From the NCBI RefSeq assembly GCF_003589595.1, contig NW_020654080.1:11461739-11525738 (forward strand): a DNA stretch of 64,000 bases, given 5' to 3'. This document shows, one piece after another, positions 35,753-46,298 of the stretch. The DNA comes from Hyposmocoma kahamanoa (taxonomy: Eukaryota > Arthropoda > Insecta > Lepidoptera > Cosmopterigidae). A program made the position numbers and the translations under genes. The notes under the pieces are model-generated. The model did no database searches, was not told the origin of the DNA, and saw only the letters and a list, made by a program, of their open reading frames with translations. Position 1 is the first letter of the stretch. The number at the start of each line of letters is the position of its first letter.

Positions 35753-38574
35753 TATTTCCTACGCTTTTACTCTTTTTCTAATGCAAGCCGTAAATTTGTT
35801 TGTCCTCTAAATTTATTTAAAGTAACCTGTACCGTGTTTATTATACAGCTGCAATGTGGTTTATTAGTGAAATGCTTGAAAATCCAGTCTTTTGTCTACA
35901 TTGGGCTTTGTAGTGCTATAGCAACAAGTCTAGGGTAACCATATGCTGTCTAGACGAGGGGTTGCAAAAGGTTAGCCGTTCTTCGAATAGGGCGTATGGG
36001 GCACTCTAACCGTTCGGTACGGATGTTGCGGAATTGGGTCACGTTCTGATTTTATTAACGCTGTTAACCCACAGTAGAAAATATTATAGTAAGCAAATTT
36101 GTTTATACGACGCACAAGTTTTGCTCATTATCATGTACGTAAAAAAAGAACTACTTATATAAAAAACGCCGCAGGGCGCTAACCTACTAAAATATTATTT
36201 TACAAGGTACTTGTAATATACTCCTTCAGACATTATTCAATAAAAAAGATTAACGAACAATCAACACACAAGGTAAAAAAAGTAATTCAAAAAAGTCAGA
36301 CCACAAAAGACAACTTTTTGTGTCCCTGTAAGTCGAGTATCAATTGTTTAAAAAGACTTTCAATTTCAACAAAATGGATTCAATAAATCACGTAATATCG
36401 CCGAGACTTCTTAATGTATTACATGTATGTTTAGTTGACTTTGACGGTGGTAGATTCATCGCAGGGTATTTTGTTAAAAACTTATCCAACAGGTACAAGT
36501 TTCAAACATGTTTAACCTGTAAATATTTGTAACTTATCTAGAACAACGAGGTACAGTGTTGTTTTATATCTAAGTTAATTGAAAAACAACACATAGAACT
36601 TGGCCAAATCAAAAGTTCTAAGAATAAACAAGCGTGTGTGAAAAGATTGATGCGTTTGGTGGAAACAATATAAACATGACGGGAACGTAACGGGTGGAGG
36701 TTCACAGTCTATCCATAGCATAATAAAACAAGTAGGGTAACTCTATACAAATGTAGCAGCGTAGCTTGTATGTGTGCACGCCCGCCGCGTGCCCTGTACG
36801 CCAATATCCTAAAATTTCAATAAATATAACGCATATTCAAACACAACCAGTTTTGAGAATTCCTCGACTTGTAGAAGGGAATATCCACGTAATTTTTTTG
36901 TTTAGCTAAATTAACTCCCTCTACTCCGGTCAATGCTTATAATCTATATATTGACTCACGATGTCGGTATGAAATATCAGTACGTAAGTACTGCATTTGA
37001 CAAAGCGTTGGTCCAGATGAATAGGGTATTTTCTCAAAAACAGATTTTTCAGGAGAGCAATTTTAAAGTTCTTCTTGCATTATTTCTATAATTATTTGGT
37101 TCACCTCACCTACATGTATTTAAAGCTTACAGATTTTACAGCATTTTTTAATACTTTTTATTCTTATTCAGTTCCGTAGTGCTGAGAAAATCTTGAAATT
37201 ATTATAATATTACCCTTTTGAACATAAAATATTTGTGATTCTGTTTATAACCAACCTATTCATGCTTAATACTTTTAAATGAAAGAAGGAATAATATTTA
37301 TTTCGATAAAAGTTTGAAGAACATAATAGTACCTATCTCAAAAAATTACTCTCGGTATACTATAAATAACCATAACAGTTCAATGAAAAAAATAGCCCAA
37401 AGAAGGTATAACCTTGAAATAACTGTCTTTGTTTTAAAAAGAAATATTTTTAAAATACATTTTCCTTATAATGAACAGAAGCTATGTTATAGTTTTAATA
37501 ATACCCTGTTCAATGAACGACGACGTCTTGACGACTACAGCTTCGCGTGTAATACTGAATACGACTTTGTTGGTCAATGTTTGGGGCCAAGACGTGCGAA
37601 AAGGTCAGAGATACTATCTTGCCTACGGCGCCATTTCGCATCCGATCGTTATAAAACTTTTTAACCGTATTGTTCAAACTTTTGAGTTGATAACGTGTTC
37701 ATCCTAGGCAACGAAAGGTAAATATGGCACTTGAATACATGATGAACACGTTAATTTTTTTAAATTATGTTACAACTTAACTGAAATAATAATGTTACAA
37801 ACCTGCGCTCTGAGCGCAATGTAGGCATTGATGAGCCGAATAGGCGCGAGGTGCCCTACTTGGTCTTATTAAACCATGGTCTATGTCTACTTTATTGGGA
37901 GAATGGCAACTTTTCTTTACCTACGTTTACTTCTTTTAATTTCATACAACAAACTATTAATTCATACATTAGCAAACCGAACGAACTTCAACAATATAAG
38001 CCATTTTTAATTTAAAAAAATTCAAGAAGTGGCCTGACAGTATTTTGTGCCATCCTATCATAATTTTCACTACAATTTCTGACTTGGGCTACATAACCTA
38101 ACTGCGTTTGTCGTTACTGCTGTATGTATTTAGAACTGTCTGAAGAATAAATTATAGGTTTGTATTTATAGATAAATAAAAGCAAAAGAGCGTTGTGGTA
38201 AAATGAACATCGCCGTTGTTCTGGACAAATCTTTAAATTGCATACACGCAGTAAAGTTTTATTTATGATTATTTTCCTCGTTTCTCATTGAAAAGTACCT
38301 CTCGCTACGCTAACCCACGGCTACGACCCTTATAGTACCATATATAATTTAATACAAGCTACAAATGTGCTCATGGATCAAATGTAAATTTCAAATTAAT
38401 TAAGATGTATGTTTGACATTTTTTCTGGAAAAACAAGCCCAATGTTTCGGATAAAATAATTTACAACGAAGATATTAGGTACATATTTGTGTTCCGATAC
38501 GTGTAGTACGTATATAAAAATATTGACGAGGAAGATATTGATGACAAGTTTAATTCCTTATTTCATTGTAATAG
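35753..38574. other. intergenic, no supported gene
   Basis: Open frames at 36344-36532, 37314-37664 and 37471-37707 lack motifs and splice context; the last has a moderately gene-like stretch (WGQDVRKGQRYYLAYGAISHP) but overlaps another frame. Imperfectly spaced 13-bp inverted arms (TAACGTGTTCATC) lie at 37691-37703 and 37741-37753. Confidence 0.35.
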
Positions 38575-39029
38575 TAATTTTTTTACCGACTTCAAAAAAA
38601 AGAGGAGGTTCTCAATTCGACTGTATTTTTTTGTATGTATGTTATGCGATAACTCCGGTATTTGTGAACCGATTTACATGATTCTTTTTTGTTGGGAAGA
38701 TGGATTAAATGGGACCACTATGGATACCTCCATAGTGGTCCCATTTAATTTTGAAGAAAACGATCCATCTCTAAGGGTGGCTGTTTACGCATGAAGATTC
38801 ATTTTTATAAATAGCGCCTAAATTTTATTATAACGAGCAATTATTTTAATGGTTGATGTTGTTATTCTCCAATTCAAGGCGTTTTTCTCTCTTAATGTAC
38901 TTTGAGTAGTGAGAACCGATTTTTATTATCTCCTGTAATGATGATTTTATGTCTCCAATAAAACTTGGCAAATAGACGTAATTGCACGTACTTTTGATCG
39001 GTTTTTTTAGTACTCTGTACTGAGATTAT
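38575..39029. mobile_element. MITE with long terminal repeats, left-truncated copy
   Basis: Shares with 51507-51968 the blocks CCGACTTCAAAAA, GAGGAGGTTCTCAATTCGAC, GCGATAACTC(C/T)GGTATTTG, CTCTAAGGGTGGCTGT, GCATGAAGATTCATTTTTAT and the right end TTTAGTACTCTGTACTGAGA. The left terminal repeat is missing. It carries an internal hairpin at 38704-38749 that the other copy lacks. Confidence 0.75.
38704..38749. repeat. perfect hairpin within a MITE copy, 21-bp arms
   Basis: The left arm starts ATTAAATGGGACCACTATGG, and its exact reverse complement follows after the loop TACC. In the sister copy the same region is a short deletion, so the inverted arm arose in this copy. Confidence 0.95.
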
Positions 39030-39052
39030 TCAAAGGCGTCTTTGCGGCTTAG

Positions 39053-39247
39053 GTCGCCTTCAAGTTAGACGTTGTATAAGCGCTGCAGCGGGCGGTACTA
39101 ATTTTCATACAATATTCAGTTTGCAAAAGAGCCGTGCACGTGGTGCGACTGTAGCGCTGCAGCTGCGATTCTAAATATTGCACGAAAATTTGTAGTGGCG
39201 CCACAGAAAAGAATGAAAATTTGTACAAGCGTCTAATTTGAAGGCGC
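39053..39247. mobile_element. MITE-like element with terminal inverted repeats
   Basis: The left end GTCGCCTTCAAGTTAGACG and the right end, reverse-complemented (GGCGCCTTCAAATTAGACGC), match over about 20 bp with few mismatches. The interior has an AGCGCTGCAGC motif twice and no coding capacity. A target duplication was not resolved. Confidence 0.6.
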
Positions 39248-39939
39248 CCGCTGGCTATGAAACATATAGTATTGTTTCAAACGATGTATTAAGCCATTGT
39301 ACCCTTCATCAGTTATCCACAGGCCTTCAACTATGTGAGATGAAACCAACTTTGGGATCTCGAATTAGGTTGATGGCGAATGTTCAAATGTGTATAAAAG
39401 GGGAAAGAAGATATACAACCATCGATTTGTGACTGGATGTTTTTGATTAGTCACCAAACAATCACTAATTAAATACTGTAACTATTTCTCTTACTGATGT
39501 TAAAGGCTATCAATACAAGATATTATTATTACTATAATTAAAATTGTCAACTTCCTGCACTTACGGTAATATTTCTATTTGATGAACATGTTGCAGAGGC
39601 TATATAGCTATCAATGACAACAAATTTGTTTCTAGAATGAATTTTCTTTCTTTACTAAATAAACAGAAAAGTATCCTATTATGTAGTTGATTGCATTATA
39701 TAACTGGGATTGTCTAAAATGACTATGATTATATCATAGATCTGAACAAATCGTCCATTACCAAGAATATCAAAATGCGCCTCGCATAATGAGATCCTTA
39801 GATTTCCTCATACTTCTTTACGAAAAGGTAACCTAAGGTAATGTAAGTTTAATGTAAGTTTTATTTTTGATATTGGGTAATTATATGACAATTTTTTTTT
39901 TTTTTTTAATTACTATTATTATTTTGACTATTTTAGTAA

Positions 39940-40105
39940 TGTATAATTTTTGACAAAAAATATGACATGTAATGTAATAGATATGTAAATGGAATATTGT
40001 AAAGTGTGCTCTCTCTCAGATGTTGCAACGCCCTACCGGGGTGCTATATGTATAAGGAAAAAATGTAAAATTTAGATCTAAGAAAACCATGTAGCAAGCA
40101 ATGAA

Positions 40106-40136
<31 letters not shown>

Positions 40137-40138
40137 AC
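39940..40138 (+). mobile_element. LINE 3' tail ending in (AAAT)n
   Basis: The segment has GCAACGCCCTACCGGGGTGC, then TATAAGGAAAAAATG, AAGAAAACCATGTAG and ends in nine AAAT units at 40103-40138. A 3' end with a simple AAAT tail is typical of insect LINEs. No coding part remains. Confidence 0.6.
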
Positions 40139-40604
40139 CTGGACCATCTTGATAAGGTAAGGACAAAAAATACATGCAGCAAAAAAAAACTCTATTATAA
40201 GGCAGGTTATTTTGGTCACGCAGTGAGATGTAGTGACGACAGCTTGGACACGTCAAAAGTAGTGGTGCGAAACATCAAATATCTGGGGTCAAAGGCTGGT
40301 TTCCAAATTAACAGATCAGCGATTACTTACAAAGTAAAATAGGCATTGACCTCTGAAAAGAAACGGTGAAGAGTCTGTCCACTCCATATGCCATCATGCC
40401 CACGATCCATAGGAATGATGGAACGACCATAGAATGAATTTTGTTACCATATAGGAACTGAAATTATATGACACTTAGGTTATAACAACCTAAAAAAAGT
40501 ATGAGCGTAAGTGATAGCATAAGAAAGTGTGCCAAGTACAGCCCTCTGCCCTTCCGTCGACCTTGCAGATAATTATTGCCCTGACTGCCTACGTCCACCT
40601 ACAC

Positions 40605-40643
<39 letters not shown>

Positions 40644-42043
40644 TACACATATGTTTGTTGTACACATTATACATCCAAAAATATATACATATATTATATA
40701 AACGAGTCTCGGTACCAACCGCCAAACCATCACTTTTGCTTCCATGAACTTCTCGGGAAATGTCAAGCGCAGGGACTTATTACAAAACTTGAGCGCACAA
40801 ACTACACTGAACGTTCAACTAAGTTCAGAATAAATAATAGACTACTGTACATTCGTGTGCAAGTTACAGTAGGGTCTAAAAACCATCTAATATATTTTAT
40901 AGCATCAACCACTTGGGTAGGTATTTATGTACACTACGCTTTTGCAGTACAATACTTGTGTTTAGATGTACACATTTACAATACAGTAAATGTGTTTAGA
41001 TGGTATCTACAAAATTTACAAGTATATATTTGAAGTAACTAAATACGGATTTTCAATAATGGTATAAATTAAAATATTCCCCTACAATTGAACTACGATA
41101 TCTGTGAAAATAATGATGATTGCAGGCTATTGTTTAATAATAAATCGTTATGAGCTTTTTCGTTATAATCTTTTTTGAAAACTAGTATGTCTGTCCTCCT
41201 CGCTACGCAATCTAGAGGGCCTGCCCACATACTGTAGCTTTACACACTCGTAAATTCAAGGTTGTACCTAATACAATATGTACAAATTAGATATATTACG
41301 CACGTTAGTGATTACTTCCATAGCTAAGTACCAATTTCTTAGAATTGATGTGGGAAGTGAGTGAAAATCTTTTCTGCTCTTACAAAAAAAATGTATACAC
41401 CACGACAAATGGCTCATTATTTTATAACAAATCACAATATTATTGTTGATAAATAATATTCTTAACTACTTACTAAAACGTGCTTATAAAACATCGAAGA
41501 GCTCAACATAAAGTTACTCGAGCGCTTGAAGGAAATGAAATAATTTGATTGAGAAAGTTTATAGGCCGACTGGTCTAGACACCCCGCCCACTACCACCGT
41601 CTCGCTAGATCTGAATTTGTTATACCAAGGTATTATTCTATCCTTTGTCTGACATCCACAATTTTGTTTATGTTAGCAAAGGCAGGGTCGACTATGTATT
41701 TCTAACAGTATTCCCCTACCTCGATAATTCAAAATATGACCTACAGATGTTGTACAAGTCATAAAAACTACCAGAAAAATGGTTAAACGTTATTTTTTCA
41801 TTTGCTTTCCGGTTTTGAAGGGTGCTGGTGAAATAACAGGCACACGAGACTTGTCACCTTATGTCTCAGGGTGACGGGCGTAGTGACAGTGCCCCTTACC
41901 CTTGAAAACCGGAACACAGTAATGCTGACATTACTGCTTAGCGGCAGAAATAAGTAGCAGAATGGCAAAAATGACCGTAATTGCAATATAAGCAGTACAG
42001 CTCCTCATGAAAGAGTTCGTCCAGGTCAGTACTGCATACATAT
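40139..42043. other. intergenic; (TA)n at 40607-40642
   Basis: A TA microsatellite lies at 40607-40642. The long plus frame 40527-41033 runs through this microsatellite and has no motif, so it is rejected as a gene. The rest to 41804 shows nothing. Confidence 0.5.
41805..42037. repeat. repeat family B, internally inverted copy
   Basis: The first part is in plus orientation (CCGGTTTTGAAGGGTGCTGG, TATGTCTCAGGGTGACGGGC). The next part is inverted (ACCCTTGAAAACCGG, ATTACTGCTTAGCGGCAGAA) and the last is plus again (CAGCTCCTCATGAAAGAGTT). The first two pieces can fold back on each other. Confidence 0.7.
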
Positions 42044-42146
42044 ATATATACAGTAGTACATATATATAATATATATATATAATGCAACAATAATATAATA
42101 AAATGTGTGTGTGTACGTACATATATATACGTTATATATATATATG
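42044..42146. repeat. (TA)n microsatellite cluster
   Basis: Several TA runs separated by GTGTGTGTGTACG; directly precedes the LINE below. Confidence 0.9.
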
Positions 42147-44770
42147 AATTTTCTCAATAACCTGGAAATAGTAGTGAACTCATGTTCACCTTATGACAAG
42201 TATTTAATTGCGGGCGATTTTAATTTGAGCAATATAGCGTGAACTCCGGGCTGTATTGATAGTTTTTCGTTAGACACAGTGAATTTTACTACGGATGATG
42301 AAAATTTATTGGTCGATGAGTTAAACACTCTTAGGCAGTTTAATGGCCCAAAGAATGTTTATGGGAGGATTCTTGACCTTGTCTTGTCAAACGATGATGT
42401 TAAGGTCGTAGACTCTAGTGATGACCCACTCGTACCAGTTGATATGCATCATGGTGCCTTGACTATTGAACCGCAGTTTTCTAACCTTGTTCCCTTGAGT
42501 AGTGCCCCGTATGTTAGGTATCTTTTTAACAAGGGGATTCCTGAACTGAACTAGCAGTGGGCTTTGAAATCCAATTCACTTGAGGCTGCCGTTGATTATT
42601 TTTACACTCTTTTTTTTTATGGAGGGATAGGTATATACCATGTAAGACGGTCACTGGTAGACGCTATCCCGAATGGTTCTCCCCTGCTCTGAAAAAGGCT
42701 CTTAAGGAAAAGTGCAAATATTTGAAGAAATTTAGAATTTGTGGTAACAGTGCTGATGAGCAAACTTTTAAACTATTGAGAGATCGATTTAGGGCTCTGG
42801 AAAAGCAAAATTATAGTAATTACATAAATTCAGTTAAGAAGTCTTTGAAGGACAACCCAAAAATGTTCTGGTCATTTATTAAATCAAAATCTAATATGAA
42901 TGACATTCCTAGTAGTATGAATTTTGAAGAATCTACTCTTAATTCCGGAAATTCCATCTGTGATTCGTTTTTAAAATACTTTCACTCAAATTTCTTATAC
43001 AGCCCAGCATCTCAAACGACTTCTTGTGCAGGCGTTTCTACTCCGACTGTTGCTGATATTTCTAGTATAAAAGTGGATGTTGGTAGTATATCTAGACTTC
43101 TCTCACAACTTTACCCCGCGAAGTCAACCGGTCCTGATCTACTTCCAGCTCAATTCCTCATCCGCTGCTCTGAGACTCTAGCTGTACCAACTTCCATTTT
43201 ATTTAATAGATCTTTGGTCGAAGGCACGGTACTAAAGCTGTGGAAGCGTGCTTACATTACACCTGTCCATAAAAAAGGCTCCAGAACGGACATTATTAAC
43301 TATAGACCAATTTCAAAGTTGTGCATTATTTCTAAGGTTCTTGAAAGGGTAGTTTACGACCAACGTTATTCAGCGCTCAAGCAATCATTTAGTTTCGCTC
43401 AACATGGTTTTTTGAAGGGGCGTTTCGTTGTGAGTAATCTGGTATTGTTCAACGATTCTTTGACTGCACATATGGATAATGGCCGCCAAGTTGATGTCGT
43501 ATACACGGATTATAGCAAAGCATTTGACCGGATTCGTCATGATTTGCTTGTTTGCAAATTACAGAAGATCGGAACCAATGGCGATCTGCTGAGGTGGCTG
43601 ACATCGTACATCAACAATAGGTCACAGGCTGTTGTTGTTAAAAAATATGTTTCTGGGTGGCTTATGGTGCCTAGTGGAATTCCTCAGGGATCTTTGCTCG
43701 CGCCTCTCCTGTTCGCGATTTTTGTAAACGACATCGAGCTATGTTTTAAATCATCACAACTTTTGTGCTTTGCGGATGATATGAAAATTATAGCGCCTAT
43801 TTCTTCAGTGTCTGACGCAATCCTGCTTCAAGAAGACCCAATGAGGCTCGACACTTACTGCGCCGATAACCATCTTGACCTTAATCCATTTAAGTGCAGC
43901 GTCGTCACTTTTAGCTGCAAAAGTAACTTAGTGCATTTGAATTATTCTTTGAGAGGTGCTGAATTGCAACGTGATACTGTGGTATTGGATCTGGGTGTGC
44001 TTCATGATAATAAGTTATTATTTGCTTCGCATGTCGACACTATTATTTCAAAAGCCTCCAAAGCTGAACTGAACGGATTTGTGATGCGTAACTCCAGGGA
44101 TTTCAGGCAGGCTAAAATACTAAATATTTTATATTGCTCATTTGTCCGCAGCCACCTGGAATATGCATCGCAAGTCTGGAATCCCCAATACCTTACCTAT
44201 ATATCAAGAATTGAAAATGTACAAAAAAGATTTATTAATAGGAAATGAAACTATTTTTCCGGATTTAAATCGCGTATATTTGTTTTTTCAAACAAACCGA
44301 CGTTTCGGGCCCTTTAGAGGTCCCATGGTCACGGTTGACTCTGAAGATTTATTAAGTTTTTATGTTTTCGAACTGGGGAGCGATACGAGTCAAATCAGTA
44401 TCTGAATATATGCAAGAAACATCATCTTTTGCGACTGGAGATGCGGCGTCAGATTGCTGATCTAGTGTTTTTGAAAAAAATTGCTTCTGGTGCCGTTGAC
44501 TCCCCGGAACTCGTATCCAAGATTTCTCTTAGGGCCCCTGCAAAGACCCTTAGGTTTAATTCACCTCTGTGCGTACCTCTGGCCTCTTCAAACTTTCGGC
44601 GGAATGCATATCTCATGCGTGCGAGTAATAGTTTCAATGCATTGTCCAAGCAGGTTGATATTGACCTTTTTAACACTAGTGTTGCATCGGTGAAGCGTCT
44701 TATTAGTGGTTTGATTTTTGGCGAGTAGCTAATTGTTGTGTGTGCGATTATGTCATTACCTATATAGTAT
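42147..44770 (+). pseudogene. LINE with endonuclease and reverse transcriptase, long near-intact copy
   Basis: The 5' part gives the endonuclease block KYLIAGDFNLSNIA, then RILDLVLSNDDVKVVD and PVDMHHGAL, with several stops. From 42722 to 44248 one 508-codon frame carries reverse transcriptase: FWSFIKSKSN, NYRPISKLCIISKVLERV, VDVVYTDYSKAFDRIRHD (first Asp), VPSGIPQGSLLAPLLFAIF, LCFADDMKIIAP (FADD box), CADNHLDLNPFKC, and HLEYASQVWNPQYL. The C-terminal part resumes at 44429 (EMRRQIADLVFLKKI) and ends VKRLISGLIFGE with a stop at 44726-44728. A repeat of family R1 interrupts the frame at 44234-44345. The endonuclease stops and the insertion make it non-autonomous, but the RT core is unusually well kept, so it is probably young. 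The group is jockey/CR1-like. Confidence 0.9.
44234..44345 (+). repeat. repeat family R1, copy 2, inserted in the LINE frame
   Basis: Contains GGAAATGAAACTATTTTTCC, GATTTAAATCGCGTATAT, TTTGTTTTTTCAAACAAACC, CGACGTTTCGGGCC and GGTCCCATGGTCACGGTTGA. It separates the LINE residues QKRFINRK from the C-terminal domain. Confidence 0.8.
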
Positions 44771-44830
44771 AATTATTAGTTATATAGTTATAATGTATAG
44801 CTCTTTAATTAACTTAATGTGTGTAATAAT

Positions 44831-44839
44831 ACACACACA

Positions 44840-44872
<33 letters not shown>

Positions 44873-44883
44873 GCACGCACGCC

Positions 44884-44934
<51 letters not shown>

Positions 44935-44953
44935 ACACACACACACACACTCA

Positions 44954-44998
<45 letters not shown>

Positions 44999-45015
44999 AC
45001 ACACACAGACAGACA

Positions 45016-45056
<41 letters not shown>

Positions 45057-45064
45057 ACACACAT
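44831..45064. repeat. (CA)n compound microsatellite
   Basis: CA dinucleotides with CG and GA interruptions run for about 230 bp just after the LINE 3' end. Repetitive Thr-His or Cys-Val frames on both strands come from it and are not genes. Confidence 0.95.
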
Positions 45065-45154
45065 ACATTATATGATTATTGTATTAAACATATATAATAC
45101 ACTGAAGAACAGAATACCAAAAACTTAGATGATTTAAAATTAGGGGACTTGGGG

Positions 45155-45400
45155 CCCCGAATGGCACTGCAACTGTCGTGGATAGTCTTGTCGCTTAACC
45201 ACCGGGCGCATGTCTTGTACGTCCCGTCGCTTGGTAACATATAAAAAACATATCGTTATGATTGTTTATCAATAGACAGGTCGACGGTTCGAATCCTTGT
45301 GGCATCAGTGTGCAAGGGAGAAAGAGGTCTTCTCTCCCTCTCTTGCACACTGATGACACTCCCTCTCCCTCAATACAATAAAAGTTAACAGATATAAATA
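45155..45400 (+). repeat. family B tail joined to a tRNA-like SINE with a hairpin
   Basis: 45155-45249 is the family B tail (GGCACTGCAACTGTCGTGGA, GTCTTGTACGTCCCGTCGC). At 45286-45297 there is a B-box (CGGTTCGAATCC). The arms CATCAGTGTGCAAG (45303-45316) and CTTGCACACTGATG (45342-45355) are perfect inverted repeats around a purine/pyrimidine spacer. Confidence 0.6.
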
Positions 45401-46298
45401 AGAAAATACCGACACTCACCTACATACTAAATATTATGAACGCATAGATTATATAGCACATATTATTTATTATTATATTATTTATTATTTTTTATTATAC
45501 ATTATAATAAATCACGTAAATACACATACATAAGCTCACGCTCTAGTCCCACAGGAGGGGTAAGCAGAGACCATGGAACGCTACTTTACTCTATTCTGAC
45601 ACAAGCCAACTAGCACACAAGCTGCTTAAATAACTTCTGTATAACCTAAAAGTTGTATATTAGCTGTTTAAGGGATTTATTATAGTACTTAAGTGCTCAA
45701 AATTAATTAAACAGGCTAGTCGTACAATAGCCGTACAACGGTAAAATTAATCCTAAGAGAGATAGAAAGACTAGTCATAGAGCTATTGTATGGGCATTTG
45801 ATGTAAAGCAGACTTATAAATACCTTTCATAACTCATCACATGCAGCCTCACATACATCTGCTACCCTTTTCATACGACTTCCTTTATTTTTGTTATTTC
45901 GGATCCCAGCCTTTTTGAAGACATCACTGATCTGGTCAATGTAAGTCCTTCTGAGATGTCCTCTTAAAACCATTACATCCAAAAATATATAAAATACACA
46001 TAATAAGAAGGTTATAACATGGTATAAAGAGAGTTTAGCAATATATCAAACTGCAAAGCAAATAACCAATATAGGTATATAAAAATTGTAAAATTCAAAG
46101 ACGAAACTTGTCTTGTGTAAACAATCGTAAGCATTGATTCACCCATATAAACTGCAATGTTGGATCGATTTTTAAAGCAAGAGCAACACGGCAACCCGTA
46201 TTATCACGCTTGATTTATATTAAAAATATTGGCAACAATCGCCACAGTAAAAGTTTTGTAAATTTATTAATCCAACGAAACAGGTAAACGATTGAACT
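45401..46298. other. upstream flank of the 196-residue gene, no feature
   Basis: AT-rich DNA; no recognised promoter motif or exon before the ATG at 46299. A minus frame at 46012-46194 is treated as chance. Confidence 0.4.

Noticed and set aside
40527..41033. 168-codon plus-strand frame
   Set aside because: It runs through a (TA)n microsatellite, has no motif and no splice context.
44733..45128. Long open frames on both strands (Thr-His and Cys-Val repeats)
   Set aside because: They are translations of the (CA)n microsatellite.
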